From positions 19,705,001 to 19,769,000 of the forward strand of contig JAZBQD010000027.1 in assembly GCA_036583965.1 (NCBI GenBank): a stretch of DNA of 64,000 nt, in the 5' to 3' direction. This document shows, one piece after another, positions 1 through 11,930 of this stretch. The position numbers were made by a program, and so were the translations under genes. The notes under the pieces were generated by a model. The model saw nothing but the letters and a program-made list of their open reading frames with translations. It did no database searches and had not been told where the DNA came from. Origin of the DNA: Prunella strophiata (lineage: Eukaryota; Chordata; Aves; Passeriformes; Prunellidae). Within the stretch, counting starts at the first letter, position 1; every line of letters begins with the position of its first letter.

Positions 1-3000
1 AAATCTCCTGTATGGTGTAAATAGGAGGCCATACAGCTTCAAGCATACAACTAGCCTTACTGCCTTCATAACATGAACATTACACACAGGTTCAATTACC
101 TCAGTCATTTAGGACTTTTGATTGTTTAACCACCAGTGAAACATTTCCAACACTTGTGTAGTGTTGCTAGGCTATGTGGAGTGTTAGCACAGATGAAGAC
201 AAGATAGCAAGGTTCACAAAGAGGACTAAGAGATCATTAGACTCTTTACAAAGTAATAATTGCTTTAAGTGGTAAGCCTAAAAGCTTAATTGTCCTTGGA
301 TGTTCTGATCAATATTGACAAAACCAACTGTTTCTTCAGGTTGATTTAGTATAATGCCACAGCTGAGGTTGTAAGTGCAAAATTGAAACAAATATTATTT
401 CATACAAAAGAAGAGGAAGACGGAAAAATAAAGAATTCCTGAAAATATTTTTTTCGTTAAGTTTAGGGAAAAATACAGTTAATTCTCATTGCAATCAAAT
501 GGCTTACCAGCTTTAAAAATGGGTAAGCAACAGTAAAGATGATAGAGTGAGTGGAGAGATATTTGAAAAAAAAAATTGAAGGGAAGAGGGAAAGTGAATT
601 GAAGAGATGTGGATGTTTGTATCCAAACAAACTTTACTACTGTGTCTGGTGGATTTGATGCCATGTATTTTTATTTTATGTCATTGAGTAGCTTTGCTGC
701 AGAAGTGAGCTCTTCATCTGAGCAGTCTCTTTGGTACTTGCTGAGCTGTTGCTGAGCTTTCAACATCTGACATTCTCAGCATGGAGCCCCTGGTAGAACA
801 AGACCATAGCTGTGTAAATTCCTCCAGTATTTTTTAGTGTTTATCCATCATTTTCTTCCTGCCATTTCATTTGGAAGTCACAGTCCCTTGTTGTTCTTAA
901 GTTCCAATTTAATTATTTTATAATGTCAGCGCTAAATGCATGCCCAGTCAACCCTAAAAGCATAACATAATACTAGCCATTAAAAATTAAACTGCTTTTC
1001 TGCTTTGGCTTCTCAAATTCCTGCAGATACTAGAAGTTTCAAACTACATTAATTATGCTTATGGTAATTGCAGCAGAGTTGCACATTTTTATGATGTTGT
1101 TTGAGGTCTCAGTATTGAAGCTCCCTTACTTAAGCTTTCCCAGATAATTTAAATGATGTTGGATTAGAACATCAGTGTTGTCTCTTTTCTTCTGTAACAA
1201 TAGTCAGAAATAATTTGGTTATGATAGAGAGTGAATTTTTCATTACTAATTGATTCCCAAAACATTTTTCCACAAAGAAATTGATGGTCTTTTTGCAATG
1301 TGAATCAGGTGATATTATCTTCATGAATTCACCTTTCATTTTTATTCTTGTGGAGTTCACTGTACACCTTTAGAGACATCTCTAGTGCAATTGTTAGTAT
1401 AGTGGACTAGATTGCAGTGAGAAGAGGTCAGTTCAACATCTGTCTTTCCTGTTTTGCCTACACAGTAATGCACACCATTCTGCTACTTTAGAAATCTCTG
1501 GAGCATAATATAAACTGAGATTTAATGACTTGGAACCTGCTGTTTCAACTGATACTCTGACAAATTCCTAGCCTGCTGTAGCTTATGCAAGATTGTTGTT
1601 TTTATTTCAGGCTGCATGATATCACCAAAGCAGTTTTAATCACTAGTGGATGCAGCAATTTCTTGACTGAGAGACCCACCAGAGTTTAACCTGTTCCACT
1701 AAAGTGTGTGTCAGTGTTTTATTAATTTCTGCTTTCATCTTCTCCTAGGCTTCACTAGTTTTCTGGGAGGCATATCTCTTCCTATGACACTTATCAATGC
1801 TTTATGATAACAGATGTGTGACATGCATCAGAAAAAGTGATTGATTTTTTAACTGAAGTCATTAAGCATGTCCTGTACTCCAACAAGTTACAAGGAGCAG
1901 GCAGTGAGAATGAATTGCCATGAATGTCAGTACACCAGAGTTGGATCTTGGCTGTCTAAGTCTAATCACAGATATGCCCATATCAACTATAGGAAATTGC
2001 TTTTACTGAGCTCTGGATGTTGTGGCTTTTTCTCTCATTGTCATGGGTGTCCTTGGGTAAGCATGTGCTTCTTTGTTAGTGCAGTTCAGCTGAATTCTAC
2101 AATAGCAGAGGGTGAGCTACTTTTAGTTAATGTGATTTAAAAAAAAAAAAAAAAAATCAGTCCCACTTTTCAGTAAAGTCAGGGTATAGGCTATGTGTAG
2201 GATTGTTAAACATTCTGAGCTTACTTTGTTCCATCTATTCTGGAACATATTTAAATCAGTGAAATGTTCTGCTTAAAAAGAGATGTTACAGTCTTTTTAG
2301 TAGAGGAGATTCTGGGTTTAGAACTTTTTACAGTCACTGAAAGTTAGAGTAACACTTAAAATGAATACATTAAATAAACATGATTAAAGCATTGTGTCTG
2401 GCTTTATACAGTCAACTAATTAGTATGTCAATTAAAAATGGATTTTTTATTTTTTTAATTGCAGGACACTTGGCATATTTGTCTTTTCCTAGTAATTTGC
2501 TAGTCAGGTACCTTCTCTTTGAATATTGTTCATTCAATACATTTCAATACAAGTGGATTACTGTAGAAATACAAAGCCGTGTTCCCCCTCGAAGCACTTT
2601 TCTGTGGAAATTAAATGTTGCTTTCTATTCTGGGAAGCCTGTGACTGCAAAAACCATTCATAGATTTGGATTTCTTACGTGACCAAACTAAGACTGCCTG
2701 GGAAATGGGGCAGCATCTGTAGGTGCCTTGCACAGCCTGTCTTTGGAAACTTGAGTTAAAATTAGTCTCTCCATGTCTGATGTTCTTTGACAAAACCAGG
2801 AGGCCAGGAATTATGAGCATATGAGTTATAGTATGTTTTCTTTTTAAATTATAAAACTCAAGACCAGATTAATTCTGCTCTCCTCGTCCTTGTTTGTTGA
2901 GGGAATTTTTTGGTCATTCATACTCTAACAATGAAGACCAAACATTCTGATTTACAATAGTGTGGGTTGCAGTTAGTTCTGTAATTAATGTAAAAAGGGT

Positions 3001-5194
3001 AACCTTGTTTTGTAGGCTCAGGGTATATGGGACTATAATACAGTCATTTATGTTTGTATATCTGATCAAATCTTTCTTTTAATCTACTTCTTGAACCTGG
3101 TAAGGAACTGATGTGAGATTTTAAAATGTTATTTATTATAAGAAATAGTTGAAAATTGAAATATAATTTGAGTTTGTTGCCACTTGTAATCTGTTCAGGA
3201 GCCTGTAACAAGAGTTTTTAACACTTACTGATGGCTCTGGTCTAGCTGAGCTCACACAGAATACTACTAATATTAGAGTGAATAATGTCAGTAGGAGAAA
3301 ATAGATTACTCTGCAATTGTAGTATTTTGGAACTTATCTCAAGTACCCAAATGTACAGCACCACAGTTTTATTTTTTTCTTAAGTTTTATGAAAGATCCA
3401 GTGATATTAATAACATTCCAATGTGCTTGGAATCTTAGGAAGATTAATTTATTTTCCTTATGTTCTACAGTGCTACATTAAAAAAAAAAACCAAACAAAA
3501 AAAACAACCAGCTTTCAAGAACTTTTCAAAGACTTGAAAAAAAAAACATTTCAATAAGAAGTGATGTAACTGTTCCATTGATGGTATGAACAAGTGATGG
3601 CAGAAAAATATCCTCCCATAAGTCACTTTTAAATATACTCTGTAGGTTCTGTTCTCTGCCTTAACCTATAAGCTCAAGGCAAGTGGTATCTGTTTCAGTA
3701 AATATGCCCCTTTTTATTGTATTTAACATTCCAAGAGGTTTTAGCAAGGTTAATGTTGAGGAAATATTTCTACCAGGTAGTAAGGCAGGTTAAGCCTTTT
3801 TTCTGGATTCAAAAAACAGGAGATTTGGTTGCCATTCTGGTCAAACTGATCTTTAAACTACCCTAGATCCAGAGAATATATTGATTTTTTCATTATTCAC
3901 TCTTGAGAGGTTCAGCATTTATTGCAATGAGTTTTGAAATGCAATCCCAAAGGACTGAAAATTTGCAAGTTTTGCCTCTAATTTTGGCTGTAACCAAAAT
4001 GCAAAACAGTGCAAAACCTAGGCATTGCAAAATTCAAAGCAATTTCTGTTTCTTATGTACTAAGGCTGTAATTGTGCCCTGGCAGTTCTTGTATGACCTT
4101 TCCCAAAATGCCACTTTTACTTTGGAGCAAGGTAGAAGCTGTGGTGAGCCTCCAGACACGGTGATTTTCCAGAGCAGCTGAACCCTCCTCTCTTTTGAGA
4201 ACTCAGTGCAGGGTTCTACAATACTGCACTTTCTGACCATACTCATATGCCTTGAATTCCAGTCTCACTTTCTGGAGCTGTTCTCTGATAACCCAGCTTC
4301 CAAATAACAAGGTCTGTGGGAGACTTATTGTTCCATTTTGCTCCTTCTGGTAATCCAAACAATAAAATTACCTTCCAAATTGGACAGTTAGAGAATCATC
4401 CTAGAAATCTCCTTGGGCTACATATTACCCCAAACATGCTGATGAATTTTAAAATGTACTTTGGTGTTTTTCCAGTTTTTGGTTTTTCACTGACCTGGAA
4501 ATTCTATGTGTGTGTTCTATTTCTTGTAGTTTTTCTTTGACACAAAAAACATTGACATTTCCAGACTGTTTATCATGAAAATGCAGTATGAATATTGTCC
4601 TTGATGTCCTTTCTGGCTGATCCAAGCTTGTTTCTTCTGCAGATTATCTAATTTTCTTGCAGCTGTGAAACATACACTAAACCTGCTCATTCACTGAAAA
4701 AGCCAGAGAATTGCATTTCCTTGTCAGGTTGCATTGCTTCAATCTGTGCAGCATATAAAAGCCAATTTCCCTTCATTCCTTTAACCCTTGCTGAGTCAAG
4801 TTCATAATGATTTTCTTGATGCCGCTCATCTTCAGGAATTAATTAACTTCTTTTTCCATTGGTAAGGGAAAGGACTTATGCAAACCTCACCAACTTTGTG
4901 GTCAGGTGATGGTGTTGAATTTCTGCAGTGGCAGTAAGTGTTCTTTTCAGTCTTTGTAGGATCTCTAAGATTGCACAGTAGGTTTCTATTTTCCATGCCT
5001 TTATTAATTTCCATTCTATTACAGAAAACTCCCTGGTTTTCCTCAGAGACAGTATGATGGTGGTGTTGGATTGGGAAGACTGGTATTTGAGGAAAGGTTT
5101 TCTGAGAGGAAGGATTAGAGATTTGGCACTTTACAATCTGAGCTATTTATGGGTGGGTTGGAGTCATAGCATCATTTTTTTATAACTTTCAAAA
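1..5194. other. Gene-poor AT-rich sequence
   Basis: I see no gene here. The stretch contains an 18-A run at 2139-2156 and an A-rich segment at 3479-3504. Open frames are short (100 codons or fewer), occur on both strands, and have no recognisable domains. Confidence 0.6.
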
Positions 5195-5308
5195 GATCAT
5201 GGAATCATTTAGTTTGGAAAAATCCTTTAAGAGGACTGGATTCCAATCATTAACCTAATGTTACCAAGTCCACCAAGACTTTGCAGCACTTCTGCAATAT
5301 CTCTCCAT
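5195..5308 (-). mobile_element. Decayed CR1 LINE fragment (3' end)
   Basis: On the plus strand the order of words matches the reverse complement of the CR1 3' end: TCATGGAATCATTTAGTTTGG, then AAAATCCTTTAAGAGGACTGG, then CCAAGTCCACCAAGACTTTG. In intact copies these read roughly as a hairpin-flanked terminal repeat, then 'pairs of trouble' words for GTTGGAAAAGACC and CCAAGTCCACCA. The copy is strongly diverged and truncated at about 115 bp, so it is old. The match is to remembered CR1 consensus text. Confidence 0.65.
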
Positions 5309-8300
5309 TAGAAATGTGATTTGATCTTTACAGATGGCTCAGAGTAGCTGGCTTATGAACACTGTGAATGTGGGAGACACTTTTGAATAGCTGAGTTCTT
5401 ATTAAGCAGAAGAAGATTTTCAGCAGTTTGAGATAAATATTTTAATTTTGTGTAGAAGCTACTCTCTCTGGTGGAGACCTAAAATGTCAAATTTATGCCT
5501 CAGATGAATTATTAAATCTGTACTGCTAGCATCTGAAAAGTTGTAGTTTCAAGGGAAATAGGGAAAGTATAAATAAGCAAGTAAACAAAATACTCAAAAT
5601 ACCTTTTTTAAAAAAAAGGAAATTACCCCAAATTGTTTTCCTTTCATTTTCCTACTCCCTACAGGGCTCTTCTGACTGCCACAAGTCAAGTTACTTGTTT
5701 TCTCTATATGTTAGAAGACAGAAAAGCTTTTGTTCTGCAAACAAACCATATAACCAAGAATTACATGTTTTGCTTTCGTTTGTTCACTTGCTTTTTTCAC
5801 CTTCTAGTGCAAAAAGCCAGAGGTTTCCTTAACTTAGCAAGTAGAGGGCTGAGTGTCTTCAAAGACTCCTAGTGTTTGCAAATTACCAGGTGCATCTCTA
5901 CAAGAAATCCTTATGCATACAGGGCTGTATTTACGATGATCCTGTCATTTAAATCAAGATTACACAAGGAAATTCAGAGAATTATTTAAGCATCTGTTAA
6001 ACTGTTTTGAAGTCCTTTGGTCGTTATTTTATGTTCTGATGTTCTGATAAATGTCGAATTAGGAAAACATTCACTCTACAGAGGAGAAAGAGATTCTCAT
6101 GATTGAGCACATTAACAAAAGTGTGATAAAGTTGCTGATATGTAGAGTAAACAATTAATCATCCATGACATTCTCTTCTTGAGGGACTAATTCTGATTAG
6201 CCATCATTTGCAACTACTGGGCCTCCACCATATTGGTTATTTTATTCATGTGCTAAGAATAACCAGGAGTGCTCAGAGTGGGACTGAAATTCCAGTTTGC
6301 TCTGCAAAAACAATAGAGCTGAGGATTGAAAATTACAAATGGGGTGATTGGAAAATTTCAGGTGGAGTAAGAGAAAACATTTTAACTTAAGTATGTATTA
6401 TTAAAATATTCCTCTGATTATGGTTAGATTTACTTGCAGGAGTATGTGTGTTGAAAATCCAGGGTACTGGAAATCATATAAGTAGTTTAAAACACAGCTC
6501 TTAGCCAAAATTATATTATTTACTATACATTCTGGAATATTGAAATGAGCACAGACAAAGGAGCAGGGAAAAGCAGCTATATCGCCTTCTTATCTGAAAT
6601 ATACACATTACTGTGTAAATAAATTAATCATTATCAATGCTGTAGGGTTTACTTACCATCAGCATTTTTAGTTTCCCTCTCCTTTGTTACCCATTAAGTT
6701 TTTTGGGGCTTTTTTGAGATCAAGTAGCTAATTATGATTTCATGAGAATCATACTGCTGATTTTTAGATGCCTTGCTGAATCTGTAGTGTTGGTTCTCCC
6801 AAAATCAGAAGGCAATGCTGAACACCCAAAGTAAAATTTCAAGCTCAGTTGTCCTAGTACAGAGGGTAATGATTTCTTTAATGTCATATAAATATATCCC
6901 CCATATTACCCTTTACTCAATTCCTTTTCATTTTTGGGTTCCAACCACAGGTTTTCCAAGGAACTTTAGCCATCTGTGAGGAAGCCCAGATAACTATCTG
7001 GAATGTATTGTAGTGCTATAGGTTTTTGTGAGGAAGATAATAAATAACTTTATTTTTGAACACATTTTTAGTTGCAAGCATTACTTAATCTTCTTAAGAA
7101 AGGTAATTTTCTTTTGCTTATACATTCCTGGGCAAATTGTACTGGAGGCTGCTTTTATTCCATAGAGCATATTTACTAACATTCTGATTGAGGACATTTA
7201 AATTAAATGCTCCTTTCTTTATCACACTATTTTAACTGAAAGTTATTACAATTTATACAAAGCCACATGTCTCTTTGAATTGTGGAAATCCCTTGATTTC
7301 ACCTTCAAGGTATCACATATCCTATTTTTGCCACTGTCATAGTAAAAATATTCTGGAGTTTTTAATTTGCTCATTTAATATACATTAATCATCCCAGCTA
7401 ATGGGCATAATTTCTTTCCCACAAAAGATACATTAAAACTTAAAAATTAGTTGCTCATGACCTGGAATGATACTGTGTCTTGGCTGGCATGATGAGCACT
7501 ATGGTTTTCAAACCATATTTTCCTTTTGTAACCCGTATAAGATCAACTGCTGTTGATGAAAACAGGCTGGTGCTGCCAGCTACCATACACTGAGTGCAAC
7601 AGCAGAGGATTATCAGGGAAATCATTAGGCCCAGCAATCAAACACACAGGCGTGCAAGTTTACACCACTGTCTCTTAAAACACAGTTAATTTGTTCATGT
7701 TTTCCTAAGAGCAATTAACAGCAGGCAGGAGTTTTAATGAAATAAGCTGGTGTTTCCCACAGGGGCTATTTATTATGAGCATTACTGAGTAGCAACAGCT
7801 TCGAAGTGTTTACCTTAAGACATGATTAATAACAAGGCTGTTCAGCTACATGTTCGGTAAAATGAAGACCCAAATCAAGGGATGTTTCTAATGAAGTAAT
7901 GGGATCCACTGGCATATTCCCTGCCTAAGAATATTTTTGCTGAGAAGAGAGGTGGAACTTACCTCTCTTAAACTTTTTTTGTGCAAAATCAACAGAATTC
8001 AAGTCACTACTTGCACAAGTGTAGTTTTCAACAATGTAATAGTTTAGTAAAAGGGGATTGTATTGAAATGTTTAGAAATTTCCATTAAGTGTCTCTTTAT
8101 GAGTTACTTGGAGCTGTACAAATGATCTGTTAAAAGAATTAATTAATCTTTCTGTTAGTGTTAAACAGGATTTTAAACATGCCAGTGGAAATAAATTTTG
8201 GGAGTTTAGAAACTGCCAAAAGTTTAATAACCAGATTCCTAATTTCTTCATGACTATCAAATCAAACATGCTTTGTTTTAAAAAAGAAAAGGAGCTCTTT

Positions 8301-11300
8301 AGGTTAAATAATTATCCAAAACATGAGAAATATTTTTGAGAAATTTCTGCTAGGAAGCGAGATTTTTAGAAGAACCAAGGTGATTTAGAACCAAACTCAC
8401 CACTTGAAATCAAGGAGATTCATGCTTCTAAGGAATGTAAGTACTTACAGAAATCTATGGCATGATGAAATAAATCCCTGGATTTTTCAAAATGCTGTAT
8501 CATTGTTCTACAAGACTCTTGGATGTTCTGTGAATTGTAGTGTGATACAATTTCATACTTACTGGTATCATTGAACTCATAGTGGTATTTGACTTGGCTT
8601 GCTTTAAAATACTGTTGTAATTAAAACTCCCTGTTGTGTTTCAGTAACCTTGGTGAGTGTCAGCCTTTTGAGGGCCTTGATGCTTTAGCAAAGTCCTTGC
8701 CTTGCTGTTCACAGCATGGGCTTTTAATCTGATTCACCATGGCAAGTTTGGAAATCTGAAGCAGTTGTGCTTATAGCTCCTGACTGAGTAAACTGAATCT
8801 GCTCTTTTGATTGCACTTGTCTTACTGCAGTCCTTTAGAAGTGGGACACATTAAGTAAAAAATGTACTGCCTTCGTTATGAACCCCCCTCCCAAATCAAC
8901 ATAATCAAAGAGTAATCAACATTTACATATGGTGTCTTTCCAAATCAGAATTAATTCTCTTATTTTGAATTCACAGTTTTTTCCTTTATGGAGTGCTTAA
9001 GTGTCACATTTATGTGAGAAAAATCAGTTTAATGTAATTTGGAGTTGTTTCTCCTGAATTCATTAGGCATCCAGTTGTTTAGGACAGGAGTTCTACCAGG
9101 GGCTGTTATTCCATAGGGAGACCAAGAAAGGCAGTGCAGATGGGAAGTGCAAGTGAAGGAACATCTCTGCTCTACACTGCCTTACACCAGAGAAAGAATT
9201 TGGCCAGGATGCAGGACTACATTGTACTGATGTAGGCACATGAATGTGTGTGCTAATGCATGAATTATCCAGTGGACAAATTGGTACTGATTTCTACCAG
9301 GAGGACCTTAAAATTTACTGCAGTGGTGCTTTTTTTGGCTGAAGTTGCCAATTATTGTGTTTTCTGTGCTACTTCAGACAGTTAGAAAAGCTAAATTTAT
9401 AAAAAAAGTCTTTATATTTATAAAACTTTATTGATTTTAATATTGGGCCTAAGATTTGGTGACCTGATCTTCTCATAGAAAAAAGAACATAATATTTGTA
9501 TTAGTGGAACAAGACCTTAATTTTAGCTTTTCTTGGGGGGGGGGAGATGGATGGGTTCCCTCTACTAGGACAGGTTAGGTGAAGAAGGGGCCTGAAGTCA
9601 TTAGAAGATTTAGTCTATTAATTAATCCTTCAGATTTAGAAAGGTTACAAATTTCTATTGAAATGACTCAAATGAAGCTCTGCTTCATTAAATATCCTTC
9701 ATTTTCCTCTGATGATGATAATTACACACAGTAGTCAAATCCCTTCTCAAGCCTTCGGTAAGATAAATATACCAGTTTCTTTGCAAGGCACTTTTAAAAC
9801 AATAATCTTGTTGAGGCTACCTTCTTCTTTCTAATCTTCTCTCTTTTCTAGTAATTGTTTTGCTAAAGCAATTGTAAGGGAGATTTTGCTCCTTCCAAAT
9901 AAATCCAGCTGAATATTGCTGTTCTCTGGCCTTGAGTTAATCATTAATTCCAAAGCTATTACAATGCTGCTATAAAAGCACCATTACACATTTTTATCAT
10001 ACAAACCAATTATTGATGTAAACGTTTGTACCTACAGGATAAGATTATAAATTGGGAAAATATAGAATGATTTTGTAAGTGGAATACAATATCATAAATA
10101 TGAAGTGAAACTGAATTTTTTTTTAAATACAGTGAATCCAAAAATGCATTCCATTTTGGTTTATGCCCTGGTGAATACAGCACCAAAGAATTCACATTGC
10201 TTCTTTCAGGGTCTAGTCCATAGGTTATTTTTGAAAGGAAGTAAGGAAAAATTGGTTTGCCATACAAACAAGTACCACAGTGACTTCAGTAGAAGACTGA
10301 GTATTGTGAGACAAACACGTATCTGATGTGGTGGACTCAAAGGCTTCCTGGAGTCAGCTCTTGGCCCCAGAACTCCAATTAGTAATACAGGATTCCTTGT
10401 ACATTCCCAAAGTGTTGGCATGCCACAGTCTGCAAAACTTTCCTTCCAACATGGAAGGATAGCACCATGCCAGGGAGTTTCAGGAAACACGAGTCTCTGT
10501 GAGCTTAAGGACTGTTCTGGCTGCAGAAATGCAGTGGGTTTAGATAATTGCCATAAAAGTGAACCAAAAATTCCACAACACTTCCATGCAGTATGTTCTA
10601 TATTAGAAATAAAGGACAGTTCTGGAGAGCTTGGATTAAACTGTGGACATTAGTATTTCTAAAACCAGTACATCTTTTTAAACAGCCCTTATAATCAACC
10701 AATGCCAAATAAAGACTGCAAATCATACATTTATTCTTCTTTTTAATTTTCAGCATTACTTCATAAAAAAAAACCAAACCCAACTACCTCTCAGCACATC
10801 TGTTGATATATTATAAATTTGCTATTTATAAAATTTTGGAAAAGTACTTGCCTCTGATTACTGCATTTTCATTATATACATATTCATATGTATAATTATA
10901 GCAATTCAAATGCAGTGTTAAACACAAGACAGGTTTCAATTAGAAATACAAGCGCTGTGAGGTTTCCAGTTTTTATTTCTCTTGCCTATTTTTAGGTATT
11001 TATATTTAGGTATTTATTTCTAGATATCTTTTTACTGAATTGTTATTGTATATTCAGTATCATTTTCCCCCAATTCTGTATATACATCAATCTTCTGTGT
11101 CTGACTAGAAGAAATCCATTACTGCCACCTTAAATTGCTTTTTTCCTGTTGGTCTGTCTATTCGTAAAGATTTATCTTTTTTTTCCTTTTTTGTGAAACC
11201 ATAGTCTTCTATAACATTTATTATCTTAAGGAACAGTCTTCATTCTTGGTTCGTTTTTGTTAAGGTATCTTTCATTTAGGTGTTGATACTGTGTCCAGTA

Positions 11301-11560
11301 ATGTTCTGCAGTGTCTTTGGCACAAATTAGCACGCTTCTTCCTAATAGTTCACAAATACCTTATTCCTTAAATATTCCAGTGAGTCATGGTAAATACATG
11401 GATTAAACTGCAAAATATTCAACAGCATCTACTTGCATTCTGGTTAGTTTGATTTGTTTTCATCCAAGTGGAAATGAAGAACTGCAGTTGTGCTGTGTAC
11501 ACTCAAAAATTATAGCAGAGCAAAACTCCTAATGGAATATATCTGCTTTTGAAATGTGGA
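5309..11560. other. Gene-poor sequence with possible conserved non-coding stretches
   Basis: No gene is supported. The segment 7450-7900 has several homeodomain-type ATTA/TAAT cores and balanced composition, and could be a conserved regulatory element. A near-perfect HNF1-type palindrome lies at 9936-9948, and a run of ten G at 9535-9544. The rest is AT-rich with no recognisable features. Confidence 0.5.
9936..9948. promoter_or_regulatory. HNF1-like palindrome
   Basis: GTTAATCATTAAT matches the HNF1 homeodomain consensus GTTAATNATTAAC at 12 of 13 positions. It lies far from any visible gene. A motif of this length in AT-rich DNA can arise by chance, so its function is speculative. Confidence 0.2.
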
Positions 11561-11930
11561 GTTCCAGCCTTCTTATTCCCTCAATAAACATTGTGTGCAG
11601 AGAGCTTTTCCCGCTGAACTCGCGTGAGTTGACTCAAGCTTCGGTGCCAGTCTCTCTGCAGAGGACTGGCATCCGTGAGTTGACTCAAGCTTTGGTGCCA
11701 AGTCTCTCTGCAGAGGACTGGCACCCGGGCTGCTGACAGAGGAACCCTGCAGATCGCCCGGGGCATTTCTGCATCGCTTCAGCTGCAGCTGTGATCAGCT
11801 TTTTAAAGTTCTCCTTGAAGATGGGCTGGAGCGGTCTGAAAGGCAAACAATTCTGCTAACAGCACCCATCCTCCGAAACTCACAGCAGCTGATGACTTGT
11901 CTAGAGGACAAAAATCCTGTAAGGTGAGTT
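11561..11930 (+). mobile_element. LTR-like fragment with polyadenylation signal, CpG cluster and splice-donor-like end
   Basis: The block starts with an AATAAA signal (11583-11588) followed by CATTGTGTGCAGAGAGC, which resembles the R/U5 part of an endogenous retroviral long terminal repeat. It is clearly richer in CpG than its surroundings (for example CGCG, CCCGGG, GATCGCCCGG). It ends near CTGTAAGGTGAGTTTG at 11916-11931, a good splice-donor context. No gag, pol or env coding sequence follows, so at most a broken or solo remnant is present. I cannot assign a family, and an unrelated CpG-rich element is possible. Confidence 0.4.
11623..11725 (+). repeat. Two-copy tandem duplication of 51-52 bp
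   Basis: Copy 1 (11623-11673) and copy 2 (11674-11725) both begin CGTGAGTTGACTCAAGCT and end GCAGAGGACTGGCA. They differ by about three substitutions and one inserted A, so the duplication is recent relative to the decay of nearby repeats. Each copy contains GAGTTGACTCA, an imperfect AP-1-like palindrome, and the palindrome CTGCAG. Confidence 0.85.
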
